Positions 34,256 to 42,558 of a DNA stretch of 64,000 bases are shown here, in pieces. How positions within the stretch are numbered: position 1 is the stretch's first letter; every line of letters starts with the position of its first letter. This DNA is from Erwinia sp. S63 (GTDB taxonomy: Bacteria; Pseudomonadota; Gammaproteobacteria; Enterobacterales; Enterobacteriaceae), in assembly GCF_016625195.1 (NCBI RefSeq), contig NZ_JACVUP010000018.1, positions 53,444 to 117,443 of the forward strand, read 5' to 3'. The translations under genes were made by a program, and so were the position numbers. The notes beneath the pieces were generated by a model. The model made no database searches and had not been told where the DNA came from. It saw nothing but the letters and a program-made list of their open reading frames with translations.

Positions 34256-34531
34256 ATGGCACGCGTAACCGTTCAGGACGCAGTAGAGAAAATTGGTAAC
34301 CGTTTTGACCTGGTGTTGGTCGCTGCACGTCGTGCACGTCAGATGCAGGTAGGCGGCAAAGACCCGCTGGTTCCGGAAGAGAACGATAAAGCCACCGTTA
34401 TCGCCCTGCGCGAAATCGAAGAAGGCCTGATCACCAACCAGATTCTGGATGTCCGTGATCGTCAGGAGCAGCAAGAGCAGGAAGCCGCTGAGTTACAAGC
34501 CGTTACCGCTATCGCTGAAGGTCGTCGTTAA
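34256..34531 (+). CDS. rpoZ: RNA polymerase omega subunit (RpoZ)
   Basis: A 91-residue omega subunit, MARVTVQDAVEKIGNRFDLVLVAARRARQMQVGG, with NDKATVIALREIEEGLI and the tail DVRDRQEQQEQEAAELQAVTAIAEGRR as in E. coli. It assists assembly of RNA polymerase and forms part of one ppGpp site. Next to spoT, whose start lies 20 bp on. Confidence 0.97.
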   Translation: MARVTVQDAVEKIGNRFDLVLVAARRARQMQVGGKDPLVPEENDKATVIALREIEEGLITNQILDVRDRQEQQEQEAAELQAVTAIAEGRR

Positions 34532-34551
34532 CAGCACTTCGCAGGTCAACC

Positions 34552-36660
34552 TTGTATCTGTTTGAAAGCCTCAATCAACTGATTGAAAAATACTTGCCTG
34601 AGGAGCAGATTAAGCGCCTCAAGCAAGCTTATCTTGTCGCGCGTGATGCCCACGAGGGTCAAACACGCTCCAGCGGTGAACCTTACATCACCCATCCTGT
34701 TGCCGTTGCCTGCATTCTGGCCGAGATGAAACTCGACCATGAAACGCTGATGGCCGCACTGCTGCATGACGTGATCGAAGATACACCCGCCACCTACCAG
34801 GATATGGAACAGCTGTTTGGCAAAAGCGTCGCCGAACTGGTGGAAGGCGTGTCGAAACTCGACAAGCTGAAGTTCCGCGACAAGAAAGAAGCCCAGGCTG
34901 AAAACTTCCGCAAAATGATCATGGCGATGGTGCAAGACATCCGCGTCATTCTGATCAAACTGGCTGACCGCACGCACAACATGCGTACGCTCGGTGCGTT
35001 ACGACCGGACAAAAAACGTCGTATCGCGCTGGAAACGCTGGAGATTTACAGTCCTCTGGCGCACCGCCTCGGTATTCATCACCTGAAAACAGAGTTGGAA
35101 GAGCTTGGCTTTGAAGCCCTCTATCCGAATCGTTTCCGCGTGATCAAAGAGGTGGTGAAAGCGGCGCGCGGTAACCGTAAAGAGATGATTCAGAAGATTC
35201 TTTCTGAAATAGACGGGCGCTTACAGGAAGCAGGCATTCCCTGCCGTGTTAGTGGCCGTGAAAAGCATCTCTATTCGATCTACCGCAAAATGCACCTGAA
35301 AGAGCAGCGATTCCACTCGATCATGGATATTTATGCCTTCCGCGTTATCGTGAAAGACTTAGATACCTGTTATCGCGTGCTCGGTCAGATGCACAGCCTG
35401 TACAAACCGCGTCCTGGACGCGTCAAAGATTACATCGCTATTCCCAAGGCCAACGGCTATCAATCTCTGCACACCTCAATGATTGGCCCGCACGGCGTGC
35501 CGGTAGAAGTGCAGATCCGTACTGAAGATATGGATCAGATGGCAGAGATGGGGGTAGCGGCACACTGGGCTTACAAAGAGGCCGGTGAAAACGGGACGAC
35601 CGCACAGATTCGCGCCCAGCGCTGGCTGCAAAGCCTGCTGGAGCTGCAACAAAGCGCCGGTAGCTCGTTTGAATTTATCGAAAGCGTGAAATCCGATCTC
35701 TTCCCTGATGAGATCTACGTGTTCACGCCGGAAGGCCGTATCGTCGAACTGCCTGCGGGCGCCACGCCTGTAGACTTTGCCTATGCTGTGCATACCGATA
35801 TCGGCCATGCCTGTGTGGGTGCCCGCGTCGATCGCCAGCCATATCCGCTGTCGCAATCGCTGACCAGCGGCCAAACCATCGAAATCATCACTGCGCCAGG
35901 TGCCCGTCCTAACGCGGCATGGCTCAACTTTGTGGTGAGCTCGAAAGCACGCGCCAAAATTCGTCAGCTGCTGAAAAACCTGAAACGCGAAGACTCCGTC
36001 AACCTTGGCCGTCGCCTGTTAAGCCATGCGCTCGGCGGCAGCAAGAAGCTGGCAGAGATCCCGCCGGAAAATATTCAGCACGAGCTGGAGCGCATGAAGC
36101 TGACCAGCATTGACGATTTGCTGGCGGAAATCGGCCTCGGCAACGCCATGAGCGTGGTGGTGGCGAAAAACCTGCTGCAGTCTGGTGCTGAGCAACCGCA
36201 AAGCAACAGCAAACGCAAAAAGCTGCCGATTAAAGGTGCTGATGGCGTATTGATCACCTTTGCCAAGTGCTGTCGTCCGATTCCTGGCGATCCGATTGTC
36301 GCGCACGTCAGCCCGGGTAAAGGTCTGGTGGTGCATCACGAATCCTGTCGTAACATCCGTGGCTATCAGAAAGAGCCCGAGAAGTTCATGCCGGTTGAGT
36401 GGGACAAGGTTATCGACCAGGAGTTTGTCGCGGAAATTAAGGTTGATATGTTCAACCATCAGGGCGCACTGGCGAACCTGACGGCAGCGATCAACACGGC
36501 GGGTTCCAACATTCAAAGTCTTAATACGGAAGAGCGCGATGGTCGTGTTTACAGCGCCTTTATCCGTCTCACCGCGAACGACCGCGTCCATCTGGCCAAC
36601 ATTATGCGTAAAATCCGCGTAATGCCGGATGTGATTAAAGTTCACCGTAACCGTAATTAG
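34552..36660 (+). CDS. spoT: Bifunctional (p)ppGpp synthetase/hydrolase SpoT
   Basis: Makes and degrades (p)ppGpp in response to carbon, fatty-acid and other starvation. The protein has exactly 702 residues, as in E. coli, and starts with TTG (MYLFESLNQLIEKYLPEEQ). Domains: HD hydrolase (ITHPVAVACILAEMKLDHETLMAALLHDVIEDTPATYQ, about 44-83), synthetase (GREKHLYSIYRKMHLKEQRFHSIMDIYAFRVIV and GYQSLHTSMIGPHGVPVEVQIRT), TGS (about 386-445, DEIYVFTPEGRIVELPAGATPVDFAYAVHTDIGHACVGARV), a zinc-finger-like region with CCRPIPGDPI, and C-terminal ACT. Operon with rpoZ; trmH follows after 3 bp. Confidence 0.97.
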   Translation: MYLFESLNQLIEKYLPEEQIKRLKQAYLVARDAHEGQTRSSGEPYITHPVAVACILAEMKLDHETLMAALLHDVIEDTPATYQDMEQLFGKSVAELVEGVSKLDKLKFRDKKEAQAENFRKMIMAMVQDIRVILIKLADRTHNMRTLGALRPDKKRRIALETLEIYSPLAHRLGIHHLKTELEELGFEALYPNRFRVIKEVVKAARGNRKEMIQKILSEIDGRLQEAGIPCRVSGREKHLYSIYRKMHLKEQRFHSIMDIYAFRVIVKDLDTCYRVLGQMHSLYKPRPGRVKDYIAIPKANGYQSLHTSMIGPHGVPVEVQIRTEDMDQMAEMGVAAHWAYKEAGENGTTAQIRAQRWLQSLLELQQSAGSSFEFIESVKSDLFPDEIYVFTPEGRIVELPAGATPVDFAYAVHTDIGHACVGARVDRQPYPLSQSLTSGQTIEIITAPGARPNAAWLNFVVSSKARAKIRQLLKNLKREDSVNLGRRLLSHALGGSKKLAEIPPENIQHELERMKLTSIDDLLAEIGLGNAMSVVVAKNLLQSGAEQPQSNSKRKKLPIKGADGVLITFAKCCRPIPGDPIVAHVSPGKGLVVHHESCRNIRGYQKEPEKFMPVEWDKVIDQEFVAEIKVDMFNHQGALANLTAAINTAGSNIQSLNTEERDGRVYSAFIRLTANDRVHLANIMRKIRVMPDVIKVHRNRN

Positions 36661-36663
36661 TAC

Positions 36664-37359
36664 ATGAACGCTCAACGTTTTGCTCGTATCCAGGAAATGC
36701 TGGCCATGCGCCAGCACGATCTCACCGTGTGCATGGAGCAGGTGCATAAGCCGCATAATGTCTCGGCGGTGATTCGTACGGCTGATGCGGTCGGCATCCA
36801 TGAAGTGCACGCCGTCTGGCCTAGCGTGCGCATGCGCACCATGGTGTCCGCTTCAGCGGGCAGCAATAGCTGGGTGAAAGTGCAGACGCATCGTCATATC
36901 GCAGAAGCCGTGCGTCATCTGAAAGATCAGGGGATGCAGGTGCTGGCCACCAACCTGTCGGCGAACGCGGTAGATTTTCGCGAGATCGATTACACCAAAC
37001 CGACCTGCATTCTGATGGGTCAGGAAAAAACCGGCATCACCGCTGAAGCGCTGGCGCTCGCCGATCAAGACATCATTGTGCCGATGGTGGGCATGGTGCA
37101 GTCGCTCAACGTGTCCGTTGCTTCCGCGCTGATTCTGTATGAAGCGCAGCGCCAACGGCAAAACGCCGGCATGTACAAACGCCAGCACAGCTTGCTGAAC
37201 GCTGATGAACAGCAGCGTTTACTGTTCGAAGGCGGTTATCCGGTGCTGGCGCGCGTGGCGAAGCAAAAAGGTCTGCCTTATCCGCATATCAACGCCCAGG
37301 GCGAGGTGGAAGCCGATGCCGACTGGTGGGCCACCATGCAATCCACAGGTAAAAAATGA
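36664..37359 (+). CDS. trmH: tRNA (guanosine-18-2'-O)-methyltransferase TrmH (SpoU)
   Basis: SAM-dependent SPOUT enzyme methylating the 2'-OH of G18 in the tRNA D-loop. The protein has 231 residues. SPOUT motifs: motif 1 CMEQVHKPHNVSAVIRTADAVGIHEVHAVWP (about 23-53), motif 2 CILMGQEKTGITAEALALADQDIIVPMVGM (about 117-146), motif 3 QSLNVSVASALILYEAQRQRQNAGMY (about 148-173), forming the knotted SAM site. The stop overlaps the recG start (ATGA). Confidence 0.97.
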   Translation: MNAQRFARIQEMLAMRQHDLTVCMEQVHKPHNVSAVIRTADAVGIHEVHAVWPSVRMRTMVSASAGSNSWVKVQTHRHIAEAVRHLKDQGMQVLATNLSANAVDFREIDYTKPTCILMGQEKTGITAEALALADQDIIVPMVGMVQSLNVSVASALILYEAQRQRQNAGMYKRQHSLLNADEQQRLLFEGGYPVLARVAKQKGLPYPHINAQGEVEADADWWATMQSTGKK

Positions 37360-39434
37360 AAGGCCGTCTGCTGGATGCCATACCGCTCAGTACCCTGACC
37401 GGCGTCGGCGCCAGTCAGGCGGGAAAACTGGCTAAACTCAGCCTGTTCACTATTCAGGATTTGCTGCTGCATCTGCCGCTGCGCTACGAAGATCGCACCC
37501 AACTCTACAAAATTAATGACCTGCTGCCGGGCGTCTGGTCCACGGTGGAAGGTGAAGTGCTGCACAGTGAGATCACCTTTGGCCGCCGCCGCATGCTGGT
37601 GTGCCAGATCAGCGATGGCAGCGGTGTGCTGACTATGCGCTTCTTCAACTTCAATGCCGGCATGAAAAACAGTCTGGCGCCAGGCCGCCGCGTCACCGCT
37701 TATGGCGAAATCAAACGCGGCCAGCGCGGTGCTGAAATCATCCATCCCGAGTATCGCGTGCAGGGCGAACAGGGTGGCGTGGAGCTACAGGAAACCCTGA
37801 CGCCGGTCTATCCCACCACTGAAGGTATTCGTCAGGCCACGCTGCGTAATCTCACCGATCAGGCATTGACGCTGCTGGAAAGCTGCCCGATTGCTGAGCT
37901 GCTGCCGTCAGAGCTGAGCGGTGGCTTGATGAGTCTGCCGGATGCCCTGCGCACGCTGCATCGCCCGCCGCCCGATTTACGCCTCAGCGAACTGGAAACC
38001 GGTCGTCATCCCGCACAAAAGCGCTTAATCCTTGAAGAACTGCTGGCGCACAACCTCAGCATGCTGGCGGTCCGTGCCGGTGCACAGCGTCACCATGCGT
38101 TACCGATGCCTGCTAAGCACAATCTGGTGGATCAATTACTGGCCGCGCTACCCTTCTCACCCACCGGCGCGCAAAAGCGTGTGGTTGAGGAGATCGAGCG
38201 CGATTTAGCCAATGACTTCCCGATGATGCGTCTGGTGCAGGGCGATGTGGGATCGGGCAAAACGCTGGTCGCGGCGCTGGCGGCGCTGGATGTCATCGCG
38301 CATGGCAAACAGGTGGCACTGATGGCGCCGACCGAACTGCTGGCTGAGCAGCATGCCAACAATTTCCGCCAGTGGTTTGCACCGCTGGGCATTGAAGTGG
38401 GTTGGTTGGCTGGCAAGCAGAAAGGCAAAGCGCGTGAAGCCCAGCAGGAAGCGATTGCCAGCGGACAGGTGGCGATGGTGGTCGGCACGCATGCTCTGTT
38501 CCAGGAGCAGGTCAAATTCAACGGCATGGCGCTGGTGATCATTGATGAACAGCATCGCTTTGGCGTGCATCAACGCCTCGCGCTGTGGGAAAAAGGCGAA
38601 GAGCAGGGTTTCCATCCGCATCAGCTGATCATGACCGCCACGCCGATTCCGCGTACCTTGGCGATGACCGCCTATGCCGACCTCGACACTTCCACCATCG
38701 ATGAATTGCCGCCTGGCCGTACCCCGGTCACCACGGTGGCCATTCCTGACAGCCGCCGTGGCGATATTATCGAGCGGGTGAAAAACGCCTGCCATGAAGG
38801 TCGCCAGGCTTACTGGGTGTGTACGCTGATTGAAGAGTCGGACGTATTGGAAGCACAGGCGGCTGAAGCCACGTGGGAAGAGCTGAAAGTCGCGCTACCG
38901 GGCTTACAGGTTGGGCTGGTGCACGGCCGCATGAAGCCAGCGGAAAAACAGGCGGTCATGGCGGCGTTCAAAGCCAACGAGATTCAGTTGCTGGTCGCCA
39001 CCACCGTGATTGAGGTCGGGGTTGACGTGCCTAACGCCAGCCTGATGATCATCGAGAATCCGGAACGTTTGGGTCTGGCTCAATTGCATCAGTTGCGTGG
39101 CCGCGTCGGTCGTGGCGCTGTGGCCTCGCATTGCGTGCTGCTGTACAAAGCGCCACTCAGCAAAACTGCGCAGAAACGTTTGCAGGTGCTGCGTGACAGC
39201 AATGATGGCTTTGTCATCGCTCAGCATGACCTGGAAATTCGCGGTCCTGGTGAATTGCTCGGTACGCGCCAGACCGGTAATGCAGAATTTAAGGTCGCTG
39301 ATTTACTGCGTGATCAGGGCATGATCCCGGAAGTGCAGCGTGTGGCGCGCCATATCCATCAGCACTATCCAGAACAGGCGCAGGCATTAATTGAACGCTG
39401 GCTGCCAGAGACTGAGCGTTACAGTAACGCCTAA
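37356..39434 (+). CDS. recG: ATP-dependent DNA helicase RecG
   Basis: Branch-migrating helicase that remodels stalled forks and recombination intermediates. The protein has 692 residues. It has an N-terminal wedge/OB domain (about 60-160; LRYEDRTQLYKINDLLPGVWSTVEGEVL), helicase motif I GDVGSGKTLVAALAAL (about 295), motif II DEQH in VIIDEQHRFGVHQRLALW, motif III TATPIPRT, motif V ATTVIEVGVDVPNASLMIIE and motif VI QLHQLRGRVGRG. Last gene of the rpoZ-spoT-trmH-recG run. Confidence 0.97.
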   Translation: MKGRLLDAIPLSTLTGVGASQAGKLAKLSLFTIQDLLLHLPLRYEDRTQLYKINDLLPGVWSTVEGEVLHSEITFGRRRMLVCQISDGSGVLTMRFFNFNAGMKNSLAPGRRVTAYGEIKRGQRGAEIIHPEYRVQGEQGGVELQETLTPVYPTTEGIRQATLRNLTDQALTLLESCPIAELLPSELSGGLMSLPDALRTLHRPPPDLRLSELETGRHPAQKRLILEELLAHNLSMLAVRAGAQRHHALPMPAKHNLVDQLLAALPFSPTGAQKRVVEEIERDLANDFPMMRLVQGDVGSGKTLVAALAALDVIAHGKQVALMAPTELLAEQHANNFRQWFAPLGIEVGWLAGKQKGKAREAQQEAIASGQVAMVVGTHALFQEQVKFNGMALVIIDEQHRFGVHQRLALWEKGEEQGFHPHQLIMTATPIPRTLAMTAYADLDTSTIDELPPGRTPVTTVAIPDSRRGDIIERVKNACHEGRQAYWVCTLIEESDVLEAQAAEATWEELKVALPGLQVGLVHGRMKPAEKQAVMAAFKANEIQLLVATTVIEVGVDVPNASLMIIENPERLGLAQLHQLRGRVGRGAVASHCVLLYKAPLSKTAQKRLQVLRDSNDGFVIAQHDLEIRGPGELLGTRQTGNAEFKVADLLRDQGMIPEVQRVARHIHQHYPEQAQALIERWLPETERYSNA

Positions 39435-39478
39435 AGGTGAGCATTTACGGCATGTTGAGTCATCAGCAGCCCCAATGC

Positions 39479-39961
39479 TCAACCCTGCTCTTTACGATCG
39501 ATTGCCATAAAATCCCCGACAAATTTTTGCAACAGACGCGCCAGCTCGGTGCGTTCGTTATCCTGCCAGTTCTCAAACAGATGCTGATAAATCTGCGCCC
39601 GTGCAGCATCGATTTTATCGGTCATCGCTTTGCCTGTGGCGGTAATGACGGCTTCGTTTACGCGCTTGTCTTTGATATTTTTCTGCCGTTGCGCCAGCCC
39701 CAGCTCTTCCAGTTTCGCCATCTGGCGGCTCACAGTGGTGTAATCACGCCCTGCACGCTCTGCCAGTTCCACTACGCCAATCGGCCCAAAGCGGCCAATC
39801 TGAATCAGCAGAGGAAATAAGGCGCGGTCGAGCTGAATGTTAGACTCTTTTATCAGTAACTCATCACGTTGCGGGCGATTGAAGGTACCCACAATCATCA
39901 GCAGCGCATTATGCAGATCGTCGAACTCTGCACTATTATGTGTATTTTGCACACTTTTCAT
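39479..39961 (-). CDS. MarR-family transcriptional regulator
   Basis: A 160-residue winged-helix repressor: NIQLDRALFPLLIQIGRFGPIGVVELAERAGRDYTTVSRQMAKLEELGLAQRQKNIKDKRVNEAVITATGKAMTDKI (about 41-117) covers the HTH and the wing with the D-x-R motif. C-terminal helices form the dimer. No conserved redox cysteine is present in the visible sequence, so a small ligand rather than thiol oxidation is the likely signal. It is divergent from a quinone oxidoreductase-like gene that it probably controls. It occupies the place of gltS in E. coli. Confidence 0.9.
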   Translation of the reverse strand: MKSVQNTHNSAEFDDLHNALLMIVGTFNRPQRDELLIKESNIQLDRALFPLLIQIGRFGPIGVVELAERAGRDYTTVSRQMAKLEELGLAQRQKNIKDKRVNEAVITATGKAMTDKIDAARAQIYQHLFENWQDNERTELARLLQKFVGDFMAIDRKEQG

Positions 39962-40004
39962 TGACGTTATCCCGAGGCAGAATTAATGTGTGCATATTAC
40001 ACAT
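39939..40004. promoter_or_regulatory. Two candidate MarR operators in the divergent promoter
   Basis: ATGTGT-7 nt-ACACAT (39986-40004, perfect half-sites) lies between the divergent genes. ATGTGT-7 nt-ACACTT (39939-39957, one mismatch) lies just inside the regulator gene. Both have the same arm sequence and 7-nt spacer, 47 bp apart, which suggests autoregulation and control of the oxidoreductase. Confidence 0.6.
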
Positions 40005-40031
40005 AGTTTCCGATTATCTGAAGGAGAAAGC

Positions 40032-40967
40032 ATGAAAGCAGCTATCGTTTCCGCAGCGGGCGAACAGCCGGTTTACGGTGATTTCCCTGAACCGCAAGCC
40101 GATGAGCAACATGTGATTGTCAGCGTTAAAGCGGCTGCCGTCAGTCAGCTGGCGAAAGCACGCGCTTCTGGCAAACATTACAGCGCCACCACACATTATC
40201 CTTTTATCACTGGCATTGACGGCACCGGTACACTCAGCAACGGCGATCCGGTCTATTTTCTCGCCTTTGATGCGCCATGGGGCAGCATGGCGGAAAGAAC
40301 CCTGGTTCCAGCCGCTGCCATTGTGCCGCTGCCCGCCTCGCTCGATCCGGTGCTGGCAGCCGCCATCGCCAATCCGGGCATGTCCTCCTGGGCAGCATTG
40401 ACGCGCCGGGCGCAGTTGCAGCCGGGTGAAACGGTGCTGATCAATGGTGCCACCGGCACTTCCGGTGGATTAGCGGTGCGCATTGCACGACACCTCGGCG
40501 CAGGCAAAATCATCGCCACTGGACGCAATCGTGAAGTGCTCGATCAACTGCGAGCCCAGGGCGCGGACATCACCCTGACGCTGGATGAGTTGCCCGGCGC
40601 ACTGCCCGCACTGATGAAAGAAGGCATCGATATCGTGCTGGATTACCTGTGGGGCCAGAGCGCGCTCGATATCATGCAGGCGGCCGTCGCTGGCGGAGAG
40701 AAAGTGGTGCGCTTCGTGCAAATTGGCTCGCTGAGTGGCCAGGAAATCACGCTGCACAGCAAGCTGTTGCGCTCATCCGGTCTGACATTAATGGGCAGCG
40801 GTCTGGGGAGCGTATCCGATGCGGATCTGATCGCCTGCATCAGCGAAATGTTGAACGCAGCGGCGGAAAGTGATTTTTCGGTCGCTTTCCAGATGCGCCC
40901 GTTGAGTGAAGTGGCTCAGGCATGGCAGGAAGATGATAGCCGCAGCCGTACCGTGTTTACGCTTTAA
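40032..40967 (+). CDS. Zinc-free medium-chain dehydrogenase/quinone oxidoreductase-like protein
   Basis: A 311-residue MDR-superfamily protein (ATG 40032, GGAG 7 nt upstream). N-terminal GroES-like domain (MKAAIVSAAGEQPVYGDFPEPQADEQHVIVSVKAAAVSQLAKARASG; TGIDGTGTLSNGDPVYFLAF) and Rossmann domain with NGATGTSGGLAVRIARHLGAGKIIATGRN (about 138-166) and VLDYLWGQSALDIMQ (about 199-213). The zinc ligands of alcohol dehydrogenases are absent, as in QOR-type reductases that act on quinones or reactive carbonyls with NADPH. It pairs with the divergent MarR regulator; such pairs often serve detoxification. Substrate unknown. Confidence 0.82.
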   Translation: MKAAIVSAAGEQPVYGDFPEPQADEQHVIVSVKAAAVSQLAKARASGKHYSATTHYPFITGIDGTGTLSNGDPVYFLAFDAPWGSMAERTLVPAAAIVPLPASLDPVLAAAIANPGMSSWAALTRRAQLQPGETVLINGATGTSGGLAVRIARHLGAGKIIATGRNREVLDQLRAQGADITLTLDELPGALPALMKEGIDIVLDYLWGQSALDIMQAAVAGGEKVVRFVQIGSLSGQEITLHSKLLRSSGLTLMGSGLGSVSDADLIACISEMLNAAAESDFSVAFQMRPLSEVAQAWQEDDSRSRTVFTL

Positions 40968-41059
40968 ATCAATGCAAGTGAAAAGGGGCACTGCAAACGA
41001 TTGCTTTCACAACGCAACCGTTTAAAATCGCCCCTTTGTTGTCATTGAGAACGCGCACC

Positions 41060-42436
41060 ATGTCCGTCAATACCGCTGAATCTCATCAGTCAGCCCGTCC
41101 AAAGAGTGAACTGATTTACCGCCTCGAAGACCGTCCACCGCTGCCACAAACGCTGTTTGCTGCCTGTCAGCATCTGCTGGCGATGTTCGTTGCCGTGATT
41201 ACCCCTGCGCTGTTGATCTGTCAGGCGCTGGGCTTACCGGCCCAGGACACACAGCACATTATCAGCATGTCGCTATTTGCTTCGGGCGTCGCTTCGATCC
41301 TGCAAATCAAAACCTGGGGACCGGTGGGTTCCGGCCTGCTGTCGATTCAGGGAACCAGCTTTAACTTTGTGACACCGCTGATCATGGGCGGTATAGCGCT
41401 GAAAAATGGCGGAGCCGATGTGCCGACCATGATGGCCGCGCTGTTCGGTACATTGATGGTCGCGTCCTGTACCGAAATGGTGCTGTCACGCGTTCTGCAT
41501 CTGGCGCGTCGTATTATTACCCCGCTGGTATCCGGCATTGTGGTGATGATTATTGGCCTGTCACTGATTCAGGTCGGCCTGACCTCGATTGGCGGTGGTT
41601 TCGCGGCGATGAGCGATCACACTTTCGGCGCACCAAAGAACCTGTTGCTGGCTGGTGCGGTATTGGTGGTGATTATCCTGCTTAACCGCCAGCGTAATGC
41701 GTATCTGCGTGTGGCCTCGTTGGTGATCGCGATGGCTGTCGGCTATGCGTTGGCATGGGCACTGGATATGCTGCCCGCCACCAGCGCTCCGACCGATCAA
41801 CCGCTGGTTGCGGTGCCGACACCGCTTTATTACGGTCTCGGTTTTGACTGGAACCTGCTGATCCCGTTGATGCTGGTGTTTATGGTGACCTCGCTGGAAA
41901 CCATTGGCGATATCACTGCCACCTCGGATGTGTCAGAGCAACCGGTGAGCGGCCCACTGTATATGAAGCGCTTAAAAGGCGGCGTGCTGGCTAATGGCCT
42001 CAATTCATTTGTATCCGCATTGTTCAATACGTTTCCGAACTCCTGCTTTGGGCAGAACAATGGCGTGATCCAATTAACCGGCGTTGCCAGCCGTTATGTG
42101 GGCTTTGTCGTGGCACTGATGCTGATCGTGCTTGGCCTGTTCCCGGCGGTGAGTGGTTTCGTGCAGCACATTCCTGAGCCGGTGCTGGGTGGCGCGACCA
42201 TTGTGATGTTTGGCACGATTGCCGCATCGGGCGTGCGTATCGTTTCACGCGAGCCGCTGAACCGTCGCGCTATTATGATCATCGCATTGTCGCTGGCCGT
42301 TGGCCTGGGTGTTTCGCAGCAGCCGCTGATTCTGCAATTCGCCCCGGATTGGCTGAAAACCCTGCTCTCCTCAGGCATTGCTGCCGGTGGTATCACCGCA
42401 ATCGTGCTTAACCTCGTCTTTCCACAGGAAAAGTAA
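41060..42436 (+). CDS. xanP: Xanthine permease XanP (NCS2)
   Basis: H+/xanthine symporter of the inner membrane, about 14 spans. ATG 41060 gives 458 residues. It matches E. coli XanP almost throughout: SELIYRLEDRPPLPQTLFAACQHLLAMFVAVITPALLICQALGL (about 18-61), GPVGSGLLSIQGTSFNFVTPLI, FMVTSLETIGDITATSDVSEQPVSGPLYMKRLKGGVLANGLNSF, and the NCS2 signature QNNGVIQLTGVASRYVGFVVALMLIVLGLFP. Followed by yicH, as in E. coli. Confidence 0.96.
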   Translation: MSVNTAESHQSARPKSELIYRLEDRPPLPQTLFAACQHLLAMFVAVITPALLICQALGLPAQDTQHIISMSLFASGVASILQIKTWGPVGSGLLSIQGTSFNFVTPLIMGGIALKNGGADVPTMMAALFGTLMVASCTEMVLSRVLHLARRIITPLVSGIVVMIIGLSLIQVGLTSIGGGFAAMSDHTFGAPKNLLLAGAVLVVIILLNRQRNAYLRVASLVIAMAVGYALAWALDMLPATSAPTDQPLVAVPTPLYYGLGFDWNLLIPLMLVFMVTSLETIGDITATSDVSEQPVSGPLYMKRLKGGVLANGLNSFVSALFNTFPNSCFGQNNGVIQLTGVASRYVGFVVALMLIVLGLFPAVSGFVQHIPEPVLGGATIVMFGTIAASGVRIVSREPLNRRAIMIIALSLAVGLGVSQQPLILQFAPDWLKTLLSSGIAAGGITAIVLNLVFPQEK

Positions 42437-42442
42437 CCCATA

Positions 42443-42462
42443 AGGCAGGCTACGGCCTGCCT
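42443..42462 (+). terminator. Hairpin after xanP
   Basis: 8-bp arms AGGCAGGC/GCCTGCCT with loop TACG, then GTTATTTAT. A moderate terminator, 6 bp after the stop. Confidence 0.6.
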
Positions 42463-42558
42463 GTTATTTATCCGCTTTTACATCCAGGCTGTTGAGCTGT
42501 AACGGTAATTCAGGCATAACAACCTCTTACCGGATAAATATCGGGATGGATGGATGCG

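Noticed and set aside
36019..36810. 263-codon open frame antisense to spoT/trmH
   Set aside because: Crosses the boundary of two firm genes on the opposite strand; composition typical of a shadow.
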